Position numbers and translations under genes: made by a program. This document shows, one piece after another, positions 52,051 through 61,175 of a stretch of DNA of 64,000 bases. The notes below the pieces were generated by a model, which saw only the letters and a list, made by a program, of their open reading frames with translations, searched no databases and was not told the origin of the DNA. Location: NCBI GenBank assembly GCA_951813615.1, contig OX638377.1:2046001-2110000 (forward strand), in the 5' to 3' direction. Each line of letters opens with the position of its first letter. Position 1 is the stretch's first letter. Source of the DNA: an uncultured Latescibacterota bacterium (GTDB lineage Bacteria > Latescibacterota > UBA2968 > UBA8231).

Positions 52051-54597
52051 TCAGGAAGTTTCGTAGGGTCCAAGGAATCGGTCCCCATCGAAATGGATGA
52101 TATGCGTTGGTGTTTCCGAAACCCATACCTCAGTTTCCCAAGAAATCTCAGTTATATACTTTCCCATTGTCGTGCGGTCTGGAAAGGCCGTAACATATAC
52201 TAAACCAGGTACAGCCTTGGCAAATAATGTAAAAAGTTCACGGTGTCTTTTGCTATTTACAGGCCCATGGGTTGTCACGGCCTCAATTAAAAAAAGCCAA
52301 TTTTTTTCCTGATAATAGAGCACTACGTCCGGCATTTTTCCATGTTCATTCACCTCAACTCCTAGCTCTAACAATCTGCCTTGTTGTAAGTAGCCAATTT
52401 TGCTTCCCGTATCGCCTACGTAAATCACTTCGCTTCCCGGAGCATATCGGGGTGCGAATTCGACGATGATATCTTTAATTAGCTTGCTGTGTGTACCAGG
52501 AGTGAGAGCAATTTCGTAGTCCTCTTCAACTTCTACGGGAATCATCTGCATTTTTCGCTGCATCTCATAAAGTTGAGCTAGGGTTTCTCGCTCTTCTAAG
52601 TATGAAGAAAGGGTTTGATTCCACTGGTCTGTACCATAGGTGAGAATGACTGCAAAAGTTTCCGGACTGATCTGATAACATGCTTTGGGACTATTTACGG
52701 GACGATCTGGTTCGTCTGGGTTATAAAGTGCGATTCCCGCTTCGACAAATTGGTGCATGGTTTGACGGCGGAAGGTTTCACGAGTATTGGGCGCGTACTC
52801 TTTGCCGTAGAAAGATCGGCAAAATTCCATGATAGGGGTGATAACCATCAGCGGTTGTTCTAGTTCTTGCCAGCTTCCATCTGGTTTGAGGTTCAAAATG
52901 GCAAGCAGTGTCAGTGCGGAACGTTCGTTTTGCTGGCCTCTGGGAAGGCCGAAGTTTATCAAGAGACTCAGTGCCTCATCTATTTTCTGTTGCGCCTGGA
53001 TTGGATCAATCATGGATTCCTTTCCCATTCTACTGACTTCCTGGTTGATCAGATAATCGATATCCTTTTGTAACGGAATCTTACCTTTGGCCAGGGAACC
53101 AAATTTAGCTAAGGTCTCTAGGCTTGGATAATGAATTGTCCTGAGATCGGCAGAATTGACTTGTGTGTGGCCATTAAATTGGCGGAAGTATTTATCGACT
53201 AGGGTGCAATTTAAATAGACGGCCAGCCCCAAGGCTATTTCTTTAGATAATCCCTGCTTTTGTCGATGGAATACGTTTAGGTGATTTTCAAACCCGACTT
53301 TACGGGCAGGTAGAGATGAATCATAGATTGCTGCTACGATGCGCCTTCGTTCTTCTTTGGCAGTAAAGCGTTTGGTCACTACATAGTGGCCATTATTAGA
53401 CCAAAGCCACCTTTCAGAATCAGGTGTAATATTAATGGCATTGGGCTTCTTCCCATCCTTGGGCCATGTCAGTCCATTGGCATCAAAATGGGCAGGATAA
53501 AGCAAGGGTGCTGTACCTGGTCCAGGTTTCTGGCGCAAATGGTCTTTCAGCCTAAAATCTACTAGGGGACCAGTGGATACTTCGATGCCTAAATCTTCTA
53601 GCGTATAATTAAATACTGAAATCCGATCTACTACATGCTGTTCAAAATCAGTAGTGGCTATATGAATAAATTTCTCTGGGTCTTCGGGCTTGACAACACT
53701 GGTATAGGGGACTGTCCTCTGGGTCATATCCTCTACGATCATTTCTCCGTACTCCTTGGAGAATTCTACACTATGACTTGAGGTGATTCTGACAGTTCCT
53801 AAGGTTCCTCCTTTTACCGCATGGAAAATTATATTTTCCTGCAGTACTTCATCGTCCTTAAATGCATGAGTGCGAGATTCAAATACATGAAAACGCTTGA
53901 TCGTCATCTGTTCGAGTAAAAATCTGCGAAAGGATTTGAAGTACGGACCATTACAGAACGAACGAGGTACGATGGCTACAAGCTCACCCCCCGGTCTTAG
54001 CATCTCGATAGCGATTGTTAGAAATCCTGCATATAAGTTTGAGATTTCTACACCCACTGCTTGCAGCCATTTTCTATGTGGAGAATTGGAGTGGATTTTT
54101 TTATAGGGAGGGTTCATGATTACATGAGTGAAAGACTCCTTGGCTGGAGGACACTGAAATAAGTCATTTGCCAGTTGCTTAGCGCCTCCTTCAATAAAAT
54201 CTTCAACTTCAATTTTCTCTTGGAGGTCGATTCCGTTGTCCCGGCACAATCGGCGACAGTTGGTAAGCGTAGATTGTAGATACTCAATCATCGTCGGCTC
54301 TAATTCGTAAGCCTTGATGTAAATCTTCTGGGGATGAGTAGTACGAGAGCAAAATTCCTCTACAAAAGCGGCCGTTAAAGAACCGACTCCGGCACCGGCA
54401 TCTAAAAGGCGAATCTGACCGTATTCGACAGAGTCAAAAAGCGAGGCCATAAACCGAGCAATAGAGACAGAAGTCAGGAACTGCCCCATTTCCGAACGTT
54501 TCCTGGGAACTAATTTTCGGGATATATCTAGGCGATAGCTTTCTGCTAGTTCGGTTGCAGATGCTGTCTCGCTTTGACTTAAGTTGATACTATTCAT
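52051..54597 (-). CDS. Type II DNA methyltransferase fused to a BsuBI/PstI-type endonuclease
   Basis: 848 residues from ATG 54597 (frame continues to TTG 54723). Residues about 30-510 form an N6-adenine methyltransferase: MGQFLTS, motif I RLLDAGAGVGSLT, motif IV VIMNPPYKK. Residues about 530-848 match the BsuBI/PstI restriction endonuclease: LPRGQQNERSALTLL, YAPNTRETFRRQT, ALYNPDEPDRPVNSPKACY, and the catalytic region KMPDVVLYYQ with WLFLIEAVTTHGPVN. These are normally separate genes of about 500 and 320 residues. An in-frame ATG at 53013 with AAAGGA 4 bases upstream could still give a free endonuclease of 320 residues. AT-richness is far above neighbours, indicating recent transfer. The start is uncertain. 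Confidence 0.87.
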   Translation of the reverse strand: MNSINLSQSETASATELAESYRLDISRKLVPRKRSEMGQFLTSVSIARFMASLFDSVEYGQIRLLDAGAGVGSLTAAFVEEFCSRTTHPQKIYIKAYELEPTMIEYLQSTLTNCRRLCRDNGIDLQEKIEVEDFIEGGAKQLANDLFQCPPAKESFTHVIMNPPYKKIHSNSPHRKWLQAVGVEISNLYAGFLTIAIEMLRPGGELVAIVPRSFCNGPYFKSFRRFLLEQMTIKRFHVFESRTHAFKDDEVLQENIIFHAVKGGTLGTVRITSSHSVEFSKEYGEMIVEDMTQRTVPYTSVVKPEDPEKFIHIATTDFEQHVVDRISVFNYTLEDLGIEVSTGPLVDFRLKDHLRQKPGPGTAPLLYPAHFDANGLTWPKDGKKPNAINITPDSERWLWSNNGHYVVTKRFTAKEERRRIVAAIYDSSLPARKVGFENHLNVFHRQKQGLSKEIALGLAVYLNCTLVDKYFRQFNGHTQVNSADLRTIHYPSLETLAKFGSLAKGKIPLQKDIDYLINQEVSRMGKESMIDPIQAQQKIDEALSLLINFGLPRGQQNERSALTLLAILNLKPDGSWQELEQPLMVITPIMEFCRSFYGKEYAPNTRETFRRQTMHQFVEAGIALYNPDEPDRPVNSPKACYQISPETFAVILTYGTDQWNQTLSSYLEERETLAQLYEMQRKMQMIPVEVEEDYEIALTPGTHSKLIKDIIVEFAPRYAPGSEVIYVGDTGSKIGYLQQGRLLELGVEVNEHGKMPDVVLYYQEKNWLFLIEAVTTHGPVNSKRHRELFTLFAKAVPGLVYVTAFPDRTTMGKYITEISWETEVWVSETPTHIIHFDGDRFLGPYETS

Positions 54598-54697
54598 AGA
54601 TGTTAAAGAATCTGCACAGGAGGAAATGCCCTTAAATTTCGGGCGTCTTATTGAGTTGATTCTCGTTTTTGCTGAGCAAGATACCGTCGTGTCAAAA

Positions 54698-54733
54698 TTA
54701 GGTGATTGGGGAAGGTGGGGCAACGATCTTCAT
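54698..54733 (-). CDS. 11-codon leader ORF upstream of the restriction fusion
   Basis: ATG 54733 has a strong GGAGGAG ribosome site and encodes MKIVAPPSPIT before TAA at 54698. It is between the promoter at 54765-54793 and the methylase start and lies in a different frame. It may control translation of the restriction gene, or the sequence may hold a frameshift. Confidence 0.4.
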   Translation of the reverse strand: MKIVAPPSPIT

Positions 54734-54764
54734 AAGCACTCCTCCGCTATACAGTAGTAAGGAT

Positions 54765-54793
54765 ATTATAGCGGTCGGCCCTTTCTCTTTCAA
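54765..54793 (-). promoter_or_regulatory. Promoter of the methyltransferase-endonuclease gene
   Basis: Minus-strand TTGAAA (54793-54788) and a perfect TATAAT (54770-54765) with a 17-base spacer; near-consensus and strong by inspection. Spacer resembles the one at 48940-48968. Confidence 0.75.
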
Positions 54794-54827
54794 GGCGGCT
54801 TGCCCTTTACGTCCCTAGGGATATAGA

Positions 54828-54856
54828 TTGACCAGAGCAGTTGCGTCCCCTATACC
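54828..54856 (+). promoter_or_regulatory. Promoter of the Gfo/Idh gene
   Basis: TTGACC (54828-54833) and TATACC (54851-54856) with a 17-base spacer, 32 bases upstream of the ATG at 54889. It diverges from the restriction-gene promoter. Confidence 0.6.
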
Positions 54857-54888
54857 GCACACCTTAACAACACTCAGGAGCTTATTAC

Positions 54889-55929
54889 ATGACTGACCCG
54901 ATCAAAGTCGCCGTGCTGGGCATGGCCCACGACCACTTGTGGGGCAACCTCAAGGAACTAGCCGATCAGGAGGGAGCTTCCCTCGTGGGAGGTGCCGACC
55001 CCAACCCTGTGCTCCAGGATCGCTTCCGCGAGCGCACGGGCTGCGACCAAGTGTACGGCGAGTACGAGGCCCTACTCGACGCGCAAACTCCCGACGCGGC
55101 CTTTGTCTTTTCGGCTACCGCACACCACGCCCCCATCGTCGAACTGTGCGCGACCCGGGGTATCCACGTGATGGTCGAAAAGCCCATGGCCGCCACCCTC
55201 GAACAAGCCGACCGCATGCTGGTCGCCGCCCAGCGCCACCAGACCTGTCTGATGGTCAACTGGCCCACGGCTTGGTCGCGGCCTTTGCATACGGCTCATC
55301 GCTTAGTGCGGGAAGGGGCCATTGGGCAATTGTGGCAGCTCACGTGGCGCGGCGGCCACTGCGGCCCCGACGAATTGGGCTGCTCCGATGAATTCTGCGG
55401 CTTCCTCTTCGATGCCCAACTCAACGGAGCTGGGGCCTTTAACGACTACAGTGGATATGGCGCTAGTCTGTGCCTCTACTTTTTGGGGCGGCCGCACAGC
55501 GTCGTGGCCATGGCCGGTCGCTTGCTCAAGACCCATCTGCCGGTTGACGACAACGGCATTATGGTGCTGCGCTATCCCCAGGCTTTGTGCCGCTTGGAAA
55601 TGAGCTGGACCGAAGCTGTGTCCCACGTGCCGCCCCACGACGTGGTGCTCTACGGCACGGAGGGGACTATGGTGGTGGGGAATCAGGTGACGGTGCATAC
55701 CCGCCAGAATCGCGAGGGAACAGAGGTGGAGCTCGACGAATTGCTTGCCTCTCAGAGCAATGCCGCCACGCATTTTCTCCACTGCATCCGCTCGGGACAA
55801 TCGCCCGAGGGGACGACCAACGCCACCCAATCGCGGAACGCCCAGGAGATTATGGAGGCCGGTTTGCAGGCGGCTACTTCGGGCATTGAAGTGAGTCTGC
55901 CCATTGAGGGCCATTTGTTCCGCGTATAA
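54889..55929 (+). CDS. Gfo/Idh/MocA-family oxidoreductase
   Basis: 346-residue NAD(P)-dependent dehydrogenase. Rossmann segment VAVLGMAHDHLWGNL lacks the classical GxGxxG and reads GMAHDH, a common variant in this family. Motif GIHVMVEKPMAATLEQAD gives the catalytic Lys (EKP). The C-terminal part has GAGAFNDYSGYGASLC and LEMSWTEAVSHVPPHDVVLYGTEGTM. AGGAG is 8 bases before ATG. Probably sugar or inositol oxidation. A DUF4214-like gene follows by 39 bases. Confidence 0.88.
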   Translation: MTDPIKVAVLGMAHDHLWGNLKELADQEGASLVGGADPNPVLQDRFRERTGCDQVYGEYEALLDAQTPDAAFVFSATAHHAPIVELCATRGIHVMVEKPMAATLEQADRMLVAAQRHQTCLMVNWPTAWSRPLHTAHRLVREGAIGQLWQLTWRGGHCGPDELGCSDEFCGFLFDAQLNGAGAFNDYSGYGASLCLYFLGRPHSVVAMAGRLLKTHLPVDDNGIMVLRYPQALCRLEMSWTEAVSHVPPHDVVLYGTEGTMVVGNQVTVHTRQNREGTEVELDELLASQSNAATHFLHCIRSGQSPEGTTNATQSRNAQEIMEAGLQAATSGIEVSLPIEGHLFRV

Positions 55930-55968
55930 CACGCAATTTGCTCAATATCTAACTCGATAGGAGACCAT

Positions 55969-56664
55969 ATGACAGATTCCCACTGGCGCAATATTCTGCA
56001 CCACCACGACGAGCCCGACGAGGCTATGCACCGCATCGACGCCCAAGTCGCTCCGTTGGAGGAACTGCCCGACGCGGTGCGCCACATCCGCGCCCTGATT
56101 TCGCGCTTCGATTCGCTGACTCACTACCGAGCCTTTGACAACCTCGACCTACTCGTCCGTGCCATCGGCGAGGGTGACTACTCCGGCCGTCCAGCCGTTG
56201 ATGTGCTCACCCGGGATTGGGAAATGGACGACCAGCGCCGGAGCCGGGCCAAAACCTATGTGCAAACTCTGCAAGCGTGGTCTGAAGGCAAGTCTGCGGA
56301 AGAAGCTCAGCAGGTGGCTGGTGATTCGGAACTGTGCGCTGAGTTATACCGCACTTTGGGTTCGCTTGAAGAGCATAAGGCGTGGTTGACGGCTTCGTTA
56401 GCCCATACCCTCAAAGCCTTCGCCTACGAGGCCCAAGACTTGCTCGACGAAACGGACACGGCGGATTTCGTGCGCGGGGTGTACCGCGCGGCGCTCGGGC
56501 GCGACCCTTCACCTGATGACTTGCAAAACCGCTTGACCGAACTAGCCGACGGCAAAAGCCGGGACCATTTCGTCCGCGAGGTCTTCGACTCGGCTGAAAG
56601 TCGCCAGCGCCAACAGTGGCAGGTGTTGGAAAAGCTGAACTCCGACGATAGTGAGGGATGCTAG
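55969..56664 (+). CDS. DUF4214-like hypothetical protein
   Basis: 231-residue, highly charged helical protein. Residues about 165-220 resemble the DUF4214 module (DFVRGVYRAALGRDPSPDDL, then DHFVREVFDSAESRQRQQ), which is usually found as a repeated unit in secreted or phycobilisome-linker-like proteins. The remaining part is helical with no recognisable domain (DSHWRNILHHHDEPDEAMH at the start). AGGAG is 5 bases before ATG. There is no signal peptide. Function unknown. Confidence 0.7.
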   Translation: MTDSHWRNILHHHDEPDEAMHRIDAQVAPLEELPDAVRHIRALISRFDSLTHYRAFDNLDLLVRAIGEGDYSGRPAVDVLTRDWEMDDQRRSRAKTYVQTLQAWSEGKSAEEAQQVAGDSELCAELYRTLGSLEEHKAWLTASLAHTLKAFAYEAQDLLDETDTADFVRGVYRAALGRDPSPDDLQNRLTELADGKSRDHFVREVFDSAESRQRQQWQVLEKLNSDDSEGC

Positions 56665-56742
56665 CGCGAATTAGGAACGCATCGTCGCCTTGTCGCTGGA
56701 GACGACGCGATTATCTTGCAACCTATTCCAAGGAGGTTTGTC

Positions 56743-57888
56743 ATGCGTTTAATGAGCTTGTTGTTCAGTGTGGTTTCTGTGCTGCTGTTGGCAAATTCCG
56801 TTTACAGCCAAGCGACGAATAGGATTCTCTTTGGATCAGATCGCGACGGCACGCCTGAGATCTATGTGATGGATGCAGATGGGGCCAACCTCGTCCGACT
56901 CACTACGGACGCTTGGGTGCAGATTGCACCTGCGACGGAAGTCACTAGCCTTGCTTGGTCTCCCGATGGAACCAAAATAGCCTTTATAGCAAACCGAGTG
57001 GGTGCCCGGTATATCTATGTGATGAATGCGGATGGGACCGACCTCGTTAGATTGACGGATCATCTCGTTGGGAACGGAGCGCCGGCGTGGTCGCCGGATG
57101 GACGCCAAATCGCCTTCACCTCGCGACGCTTCGGCAATGATGAGATTTTTGTGATCAATGCGGATGGAACGGAGTTGGTGAATAGGTCCTACCATCCGGC
57201 TGATGATGCGAGCCCTGTGTGGTCTCCGGACGGGCGTCGGATTGCCTTTACCTCCAATCGCTCGGGTGATAATGAGATTTATATGATGAATACTGAGATC
57301 GAAGAGTGGCGCTATTCGCGCAAGGATGGGAAAGAGGTAAGCGAAGCGGACTACAATAAACTCCCACGTGTCTTAAGAGGGCAGGTGATTGCATTGGGAG
57401 CGGATCTCATCCAATTGACGGACCATCCGGCGGACGACATTTCTCCTACTTGGTCTCCAGAAGGGAATCGAATTGCCTTTACCTCCAATCGCTCAGGTGA
57501 TAATGAGATTTATATAATTGATCCAGACGATAGGGAGCAGCGCTATTTTCGTAAGGATGGGGCTGAAGTGAGCGCAGAGGACTACAATAAACTCTTACCT
57601 TTCCTGAAAGGGGAGGTGATTACAAGGACTGCGGATCCCCTCAATGTGACTAACCACCCCGCCGATGATGGGTCTCCGGTTTGGTCGCCAGACGGAACCC
57701 AAATTGCCTTTACCTCAACCCGCGATGACAATGGGGAAATTTTTGTGATGAACGCGGACGGGACCAACCCGATCAACATAACCAATCATCCGGCGGGAGA
57801 CGGTTCCCCCGCATGGCACCCCATTGGCGTGACGCTGACGAATGTTGAAGCAAAGTCGTGGGGGCAGATTAAAGCCAAAGCGCATTGA
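56743..57888 (+). CDS. Secreted TolB/PD40-type beta-propeller protein
   Basis: 381-residue protein. A signal peptide spans residues 1-21 (LMSLLFSVVSVLLLANSVYSQ). The rest is a PD40/TolB-like propeller with six or so repeats of the form WSPDGxxIAFTSxRxGDNEIYxMNxDGTxLVxLTxH. Two blades carry inserted segments with REQRYFRKDG and SAEDYNKLLPFL. It is likely periplasmic and could bind proteins or glycans like TolB. AAGGAGG is 6 bases before ATG 56743; a weak TTGTCG/TATCTT promoter lies at 56690-56717. Nearby genes do not include a Tol-Pal system. Confidence 0.87.
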   Translation: MRLMSLLFSVVSVLLLANSVYSQATNRILFGSDRDGTPEIYVMDADGANLVRLTTDAWVQIAPATEVTSLAWSPDGTKIAFIANRVGARYIYVMNADGTDLVRLTDHLVGNGAPAWSPDGRQIAFTSRRFGNDEIFVINADGTELVNRSYHPADDASPVWSPDGRRIAFTSNRSGDNEIYMMNTEIEEWRYSRKDGKEVSEADYNKLPRVLRGQVIALGADLIQLTDHPADDISPTWSPEGNRIAFTSNRSGDNEIYIIDPDDREQRYFRKDGAEVSAEDYNKLLPFLKGEVITRTADPLNVTNHPADDGSPVWSPDGTQIAFTSTRDDNGEIFVMNADGTNPINITNHPAGDGSPAWHPIGVTLTNVEAKSWGQIKAKAH

Positions 57889-57975
57889 CGAGAGAATATC
57901 TATTTGCGGCAGCCGCGTGAGGGCTTGAAGCAGGAGCACTTCGTCCCGCCAAGTAGGTAAGAAGGAAAGTCGAAC

Positions 57976-58884
57976 ATGGGCGTTTTCCCCGATGCGGCTC
58001 TGCGCCAGATCGCCGCGGCCTTTGACGGCCGCATGGGCTGGCATATAGAAGATCTGGCTACGGGCCAAGTGCATCAGCACAGAGCCAACGAGCGCTTTCC
58101 CACGGCCTCGGTCATCAAAATTGCCGTATTGGTCGAGTTATTTCATCAGGCCGAGGCAGGACGGCTGTCGCTGGACGACCGGCACCGGCTGCGGGGCGAT
58201 ATTTCGACGCACGGCTCGGGGGTGTTGCAAATCGCCCGCGACGAGCCCGAGTTGACCTTGCGCGACTACGCCCGCCTGATGATGGGCATCAGCGACAACA
58301 TTGCCACTGATTTCCTCATGGGGTTGCTGGGGCTGGACCAGATCAACGCCACCCTCGACCGACTGGGCTGTGCCAATGTGCGGGCCGCCGCGACCATGGG
58401 TCGCTATCACTACCGCATGGTGGGGATGGACGAGATGCCCACCATGCGGGCCAACGATGCGGTGTACAGGGAACGGGTCAGCACTCAGGGTCTTGACTAC
58501 GGCAGCGTATCCTTTGGGGATTCGCTGGAAAACAATGTGGCCGCCCCCGGCGAGTTGGCTTCTTTATTGGCGGCTATATATCGCGGACAGGTCGTCAGTG
58601 CGGAGGCCTCCAAAGCCATGATCGAGTTGCTCAAAACTGGCCGGGATACCCGCATGATCCGGTGCTATCTGCAGCCGGATGTGGTGGTGGCGCACAAGTA
58701 CGGCTCCAGCGGCATCATCAAAGGGGATGCTGGCCTTGTGTTTTTGCCAAATGGGCCCTTGGTCGTGGTGGCCTTTGCCTTGGCCTGCAGCGATGGACCC
58801 GCCGCCGCCGAGGCCATTGCCCAAGTCGCCCGCCTAGCCGTGGAGGCGCTGGCCCCCGAGTGCGTGGTGGACAATGATAGTTAG
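57976..58884 (+). CDS. Class A beta-lactamase-like serine hydrolase
   Basis: 302-residue serine hydrolase of the beta-lactamase/D-Ala-D-Ala carboxypeptidase type. SxxK is TASVIKIAVL near residue 46 (Ser-Val-Ile-Lys), SDN is MGISDNIATD near residue 108, and the third motif is HKYGSS near residue 240 (KTG replaced by KYG). It lacks a signal peptide, which is unusual for a beta-lactamase that must act in the periplasm. It may be an esterase or amidase of unknown substrate. A putative amidohydrolase follows by 40 bases. Confidence 0.85.
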   Translation: MGVFPDAALRQIAAAFDGRMGWHIEDLATGQVHQHRANERFPTASVIKIAVLVELFHQAEAGRLSLDDRHRLRGDISTHGSGVLQIARDEPELTLRDYARLMMGISDNIATDFLMGLLGLDQINATLDRLGCANVRAAATMGRYHYRMVGMDEMPTMRANDAVYRERVSTQGLDYGSVSFGDSLENNVAAPGELASLLAAIYRGQVVSAEASKAMIELLKTGRDTRMIRCYLQPDVVVAHKYGSSGIIKGDAGLVFLPNGPLVVVAFALACSDGPAAAEAIAQVARLAVEALAPECVVDNDS

Positions 58885-58924
58885 TGTGGGCTATGCGATA
58901 CAGTTTTTACCATAGGAGAGACTC

Positions 58925-59752
58925 GTGATTATCGACACTCATCTACACGTGTGGAGCGAAGACGCGGAGCGCTATCCCTTTGCCGAGGGCCGGACTCAGG
59001 TGGGCGGTGGCTCCGTGGAATTGCTCAACCAGACCATGGACGAGGTTGGGGTCGACAAAGCGGTCATTGTGCAGCCGATTTACTATTTGTTCGACAACCG
59101 GTACGTGGCCGACTGTCTGCGCCGCTTTCCGGGCCGCTTTGCCGCCATTGGCCTAGTCGATCCCAAGGCCCCGGACGCGCCCGACCGGCTGGAAAAGTTA
59201 GTGCGCGAGGACGGTTTTGGCGGCTTGCGCATTCACTCGTCGCGGCTCGACCACCCCTCGGAATGGGCTGCCCCCGACCAGGATCCGCTGTGGCGGAGGT
59301 CGGAGGAGTTGGGCACTTGTTTTATCGTCCACGGCCCAGCGGCCAATCTGCCCCACTTGGAGCCTATCATCGGCCGCTTCCCCGAGGTGCCGGTGGTGCT
59401 GGACCACATCGGCGGAGTGCCGACCAATGAGGAAGCGCCCTTTCCGCTGTTGAGCCACGTGCTCGACTTGGCGCGCTTTCCGAGGGTGTACGTGAAATTC
59501 ACGCCGCAGGCGCACAAGTCCGAGTTGCCCTTTCCGCACGCGGATACGTTTCCCGCCTTCCGCCGCATCTACGACGCCTTTGGGCCGCAGCGGCTGATGT
59601 GGGGGACCAATTTCCCCGGCGTAATGAAAGGGGTGGGGTACGGGCCGGCCTTGGAGATGTTCCGCGACCACGTCGATTTTCTCACCGACGACGACAAGGC
59701 GTGGCTCTTCCACCGCACGGCTCTGCAGGTGTGGAGCTTTGCTAGGGCCTAG
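58925..59752 (+). CDS. Amidohydrolase-family TIM-barrel hydrolase
   Basis: 275-residue amidohydrolase of the PF04909-like group. Metal-binding HxH is in DTHLHVWSEDAE near residue 4, another His in LRIHSSR and VVLDHIGGVP, and the final Asp/His in MWGTNFPGVM. Such enzymes hydrolyse lactones or decarboxylate small aromatic acids. Starts at GTG 58925 with AGGAG 6 bases upstream. Located between the beta-lactamase-like gene and a sugar ABC importer; a sugar lactone substrate would fit but is not proven. Confidence 0.88.
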   Translation: MIIDTHLHVWSEDAERYPFAEGRTQVGGGSVELLNQTMDEVGVDKAVIVQPIYYLFDNRYVADCLRRFPGRFAAIGLVDPKAPDAPDRLEKLVREDGFGGLRIHSSRLDHPSEWAAPDQDPLWRRSEELGTCFIVHGPAANLPHLEPIIGRFPEVPVVLDHIGGVPTNEEAPFPLLSHVLDLARFPRVYVKFTPQAHKSELPFPHADTFPAFRRIYDAFGPQRLMWGTNFPGVMKGVGYGPALEMFRDHVDFLTDDDKAWLFHRTALQVWSFARA

Positions 59753-59862
59753 AGGTGACCATTGCACGCTGAGTCAAGCGGACGGATATTGAACGGGCGT
59801 GCTCAACAGGTAAGTGCGCTTGTGTCGACATTAAAAAAACGCTTCTAAGAGGAGGGAACCGT

Positions 59863-61167
59863 ATGAGAATGCGGATGTTCGGGTTGGCGGCGGTTCTGCT
59901 GCTGGCGGTGCAAATGGGGCACGCCGAAGACAAAAAGATTACCATTTGGTGGGCGCAATGGGATCCGGCTGCGGCGCTACAAGAGCTGGGCCACGAGTTC
60001 GCCCAAGAGACCGGGATTGCCGTCGAGGTGTACCAGATTCCCTGGCCGGCTTATCAAGACCAAGTCTTTCTCAATTTCGGCAACAAGCAAACCGATTTCG
60101 ATATCGTCGTGGGCGACAGCCAGTGGATCGGCCGCGGCGCGACCAAGGGGCTGTATCTGGAGCTGACCGATTGGCTGCCCGAGGCCGTTGATATGAGCGC
60201 GATCCATCCGCGCGCCGCGCGCTATCTATGCGAATACCCGCCGGGCAGCAGCCGGTTTTTCGCCGCGCCCTGTCAGACGGATGCTATTGGCTTTGTCTAT
60301 CGCAAGGACTGGTTTACAGACCCAGCCGAGCAGGAGGCGTTTGCCGCTCGCTACGGTCGTCCGCTCACCGCGCCCGACACGTGGGAGGAATTCCGCGACG
60401 TAGCCGAGTTTTTCCACCGCCCGGAGCAAAAGCGCTATGGCTGCTCGTTGCTGACGGGCCGGGGCTACGACTCCATCGTCATGGGCTTTCAGCCTTTTTT
60501 GTGGGCTTGGGGCGGCGCGTGGGGCGACCCGCAGAGCTACAAGGTGCAGGGCCATCTCAACACGGAGGGGGCTGTGGCTGGGCTGGAGTTTTTCAAGTCC
60601 CTGCTGCAATTCACGCCTGAAGGTGGTACGAATGCCGATTACTTCTTCAACCTAGAGGCTTTCTCCAACGGCTCTACGGCCATGGTCTTGGACTACTTCC
60701 CGTTCTATCCGGGCATCGTCGCCAGCATGGGCGACCAAGTCGGCTTCTTCATGGTGCCGCGCCACGGCGATCAGCGCGTTATCTCGCTGGGCGGGCAGGG
60801 CTTTAGCATTTCGACCAAGACCACGCCGCAAAAGCAGGAATGGGCCAAGCAGTTTATCGCTTGGTTTTCCCAGACCTCCATCCAGGAGAAATGGATAGCG
60901 TATCCCGGCTCGTTCACGGCCAATACCGAACTGCTGGCGAGCGAAGAATTCGCCGCGGCTGCGCCGTATAACGCCGTGTTCGCCGCGTCGCTGGATCACT
61001 TGCAGGACTTTTGGAACGTGCCGGTGTACAACGAGCTGTTGGCTGCGGCCGTGCGCCACTTAGGCGCAGCCCTCGACGGGACGAGCGCGAGCGCCGACGC
61101 CCTCGACGCGCTGGCCACTGAGCACGAGATGATTCTGATGGAAGCAGGCTTGCTAGAGATGGAATAG
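59863..61167 (+). CDS. Sugar ABC transporter substrate-binding protein
   Basis: 434-residue periplasmic binding protein. Signal peptide MRMFGLAAVLLLAVQMGHAE is followed by mature KITIWWAQWDPAAALQELG, the usual start of family-1 extracellular sugar-binding proteins. Later segments WEEFRDVAEFFHRP and GGQGFSISTKTTPQKQEWAKQF are typical of oligosaccharide-binding members. AGGAGG lies 7 bases before ATG. First gene of the importer operon; captures a sugar and delivers it to the two permeases downstream. Confidence 0.93.
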   Translation: MRMRMFGLAAVLLLAVQMGHAEDKKITIWWAQWDPAAALQELGHEFAQETGIAVEVYQIPWPAYQDQVFLNFGNKQTDFDIVVGDSQWIGRGATKGLYLELTDWLPEAVDMSAIHPRAARYLCEYPPGSSRFFAAPCQTDAIGFVYRKDWFTDPAEQEAFAARYGRPLTAPDTWEEFRDVAEFFHRPEQKRYGCSLLTGRGYDSIVMGFQPFLWAWGGAWGDPQSYKVQGHLNTEGAVAGLEFFKSLLQFTPEGGTNADYFFNLEAFSNGSTAMVLDYFPFYPGIVASMGDQVGFFMVPRHGDQRVISLGGQGFSISTKTTPQKQEWAKQFIAWFSQTSIQEKWIAYPGSFTANTELLASEEFAAAAPYNAVFAASLDHLQDFWNVPVYNELLAAAVRHLGAALDGTSASADALDALATEHEMILMEAGLLEME

Positions 61168-61175
61168 GGGGCGGC

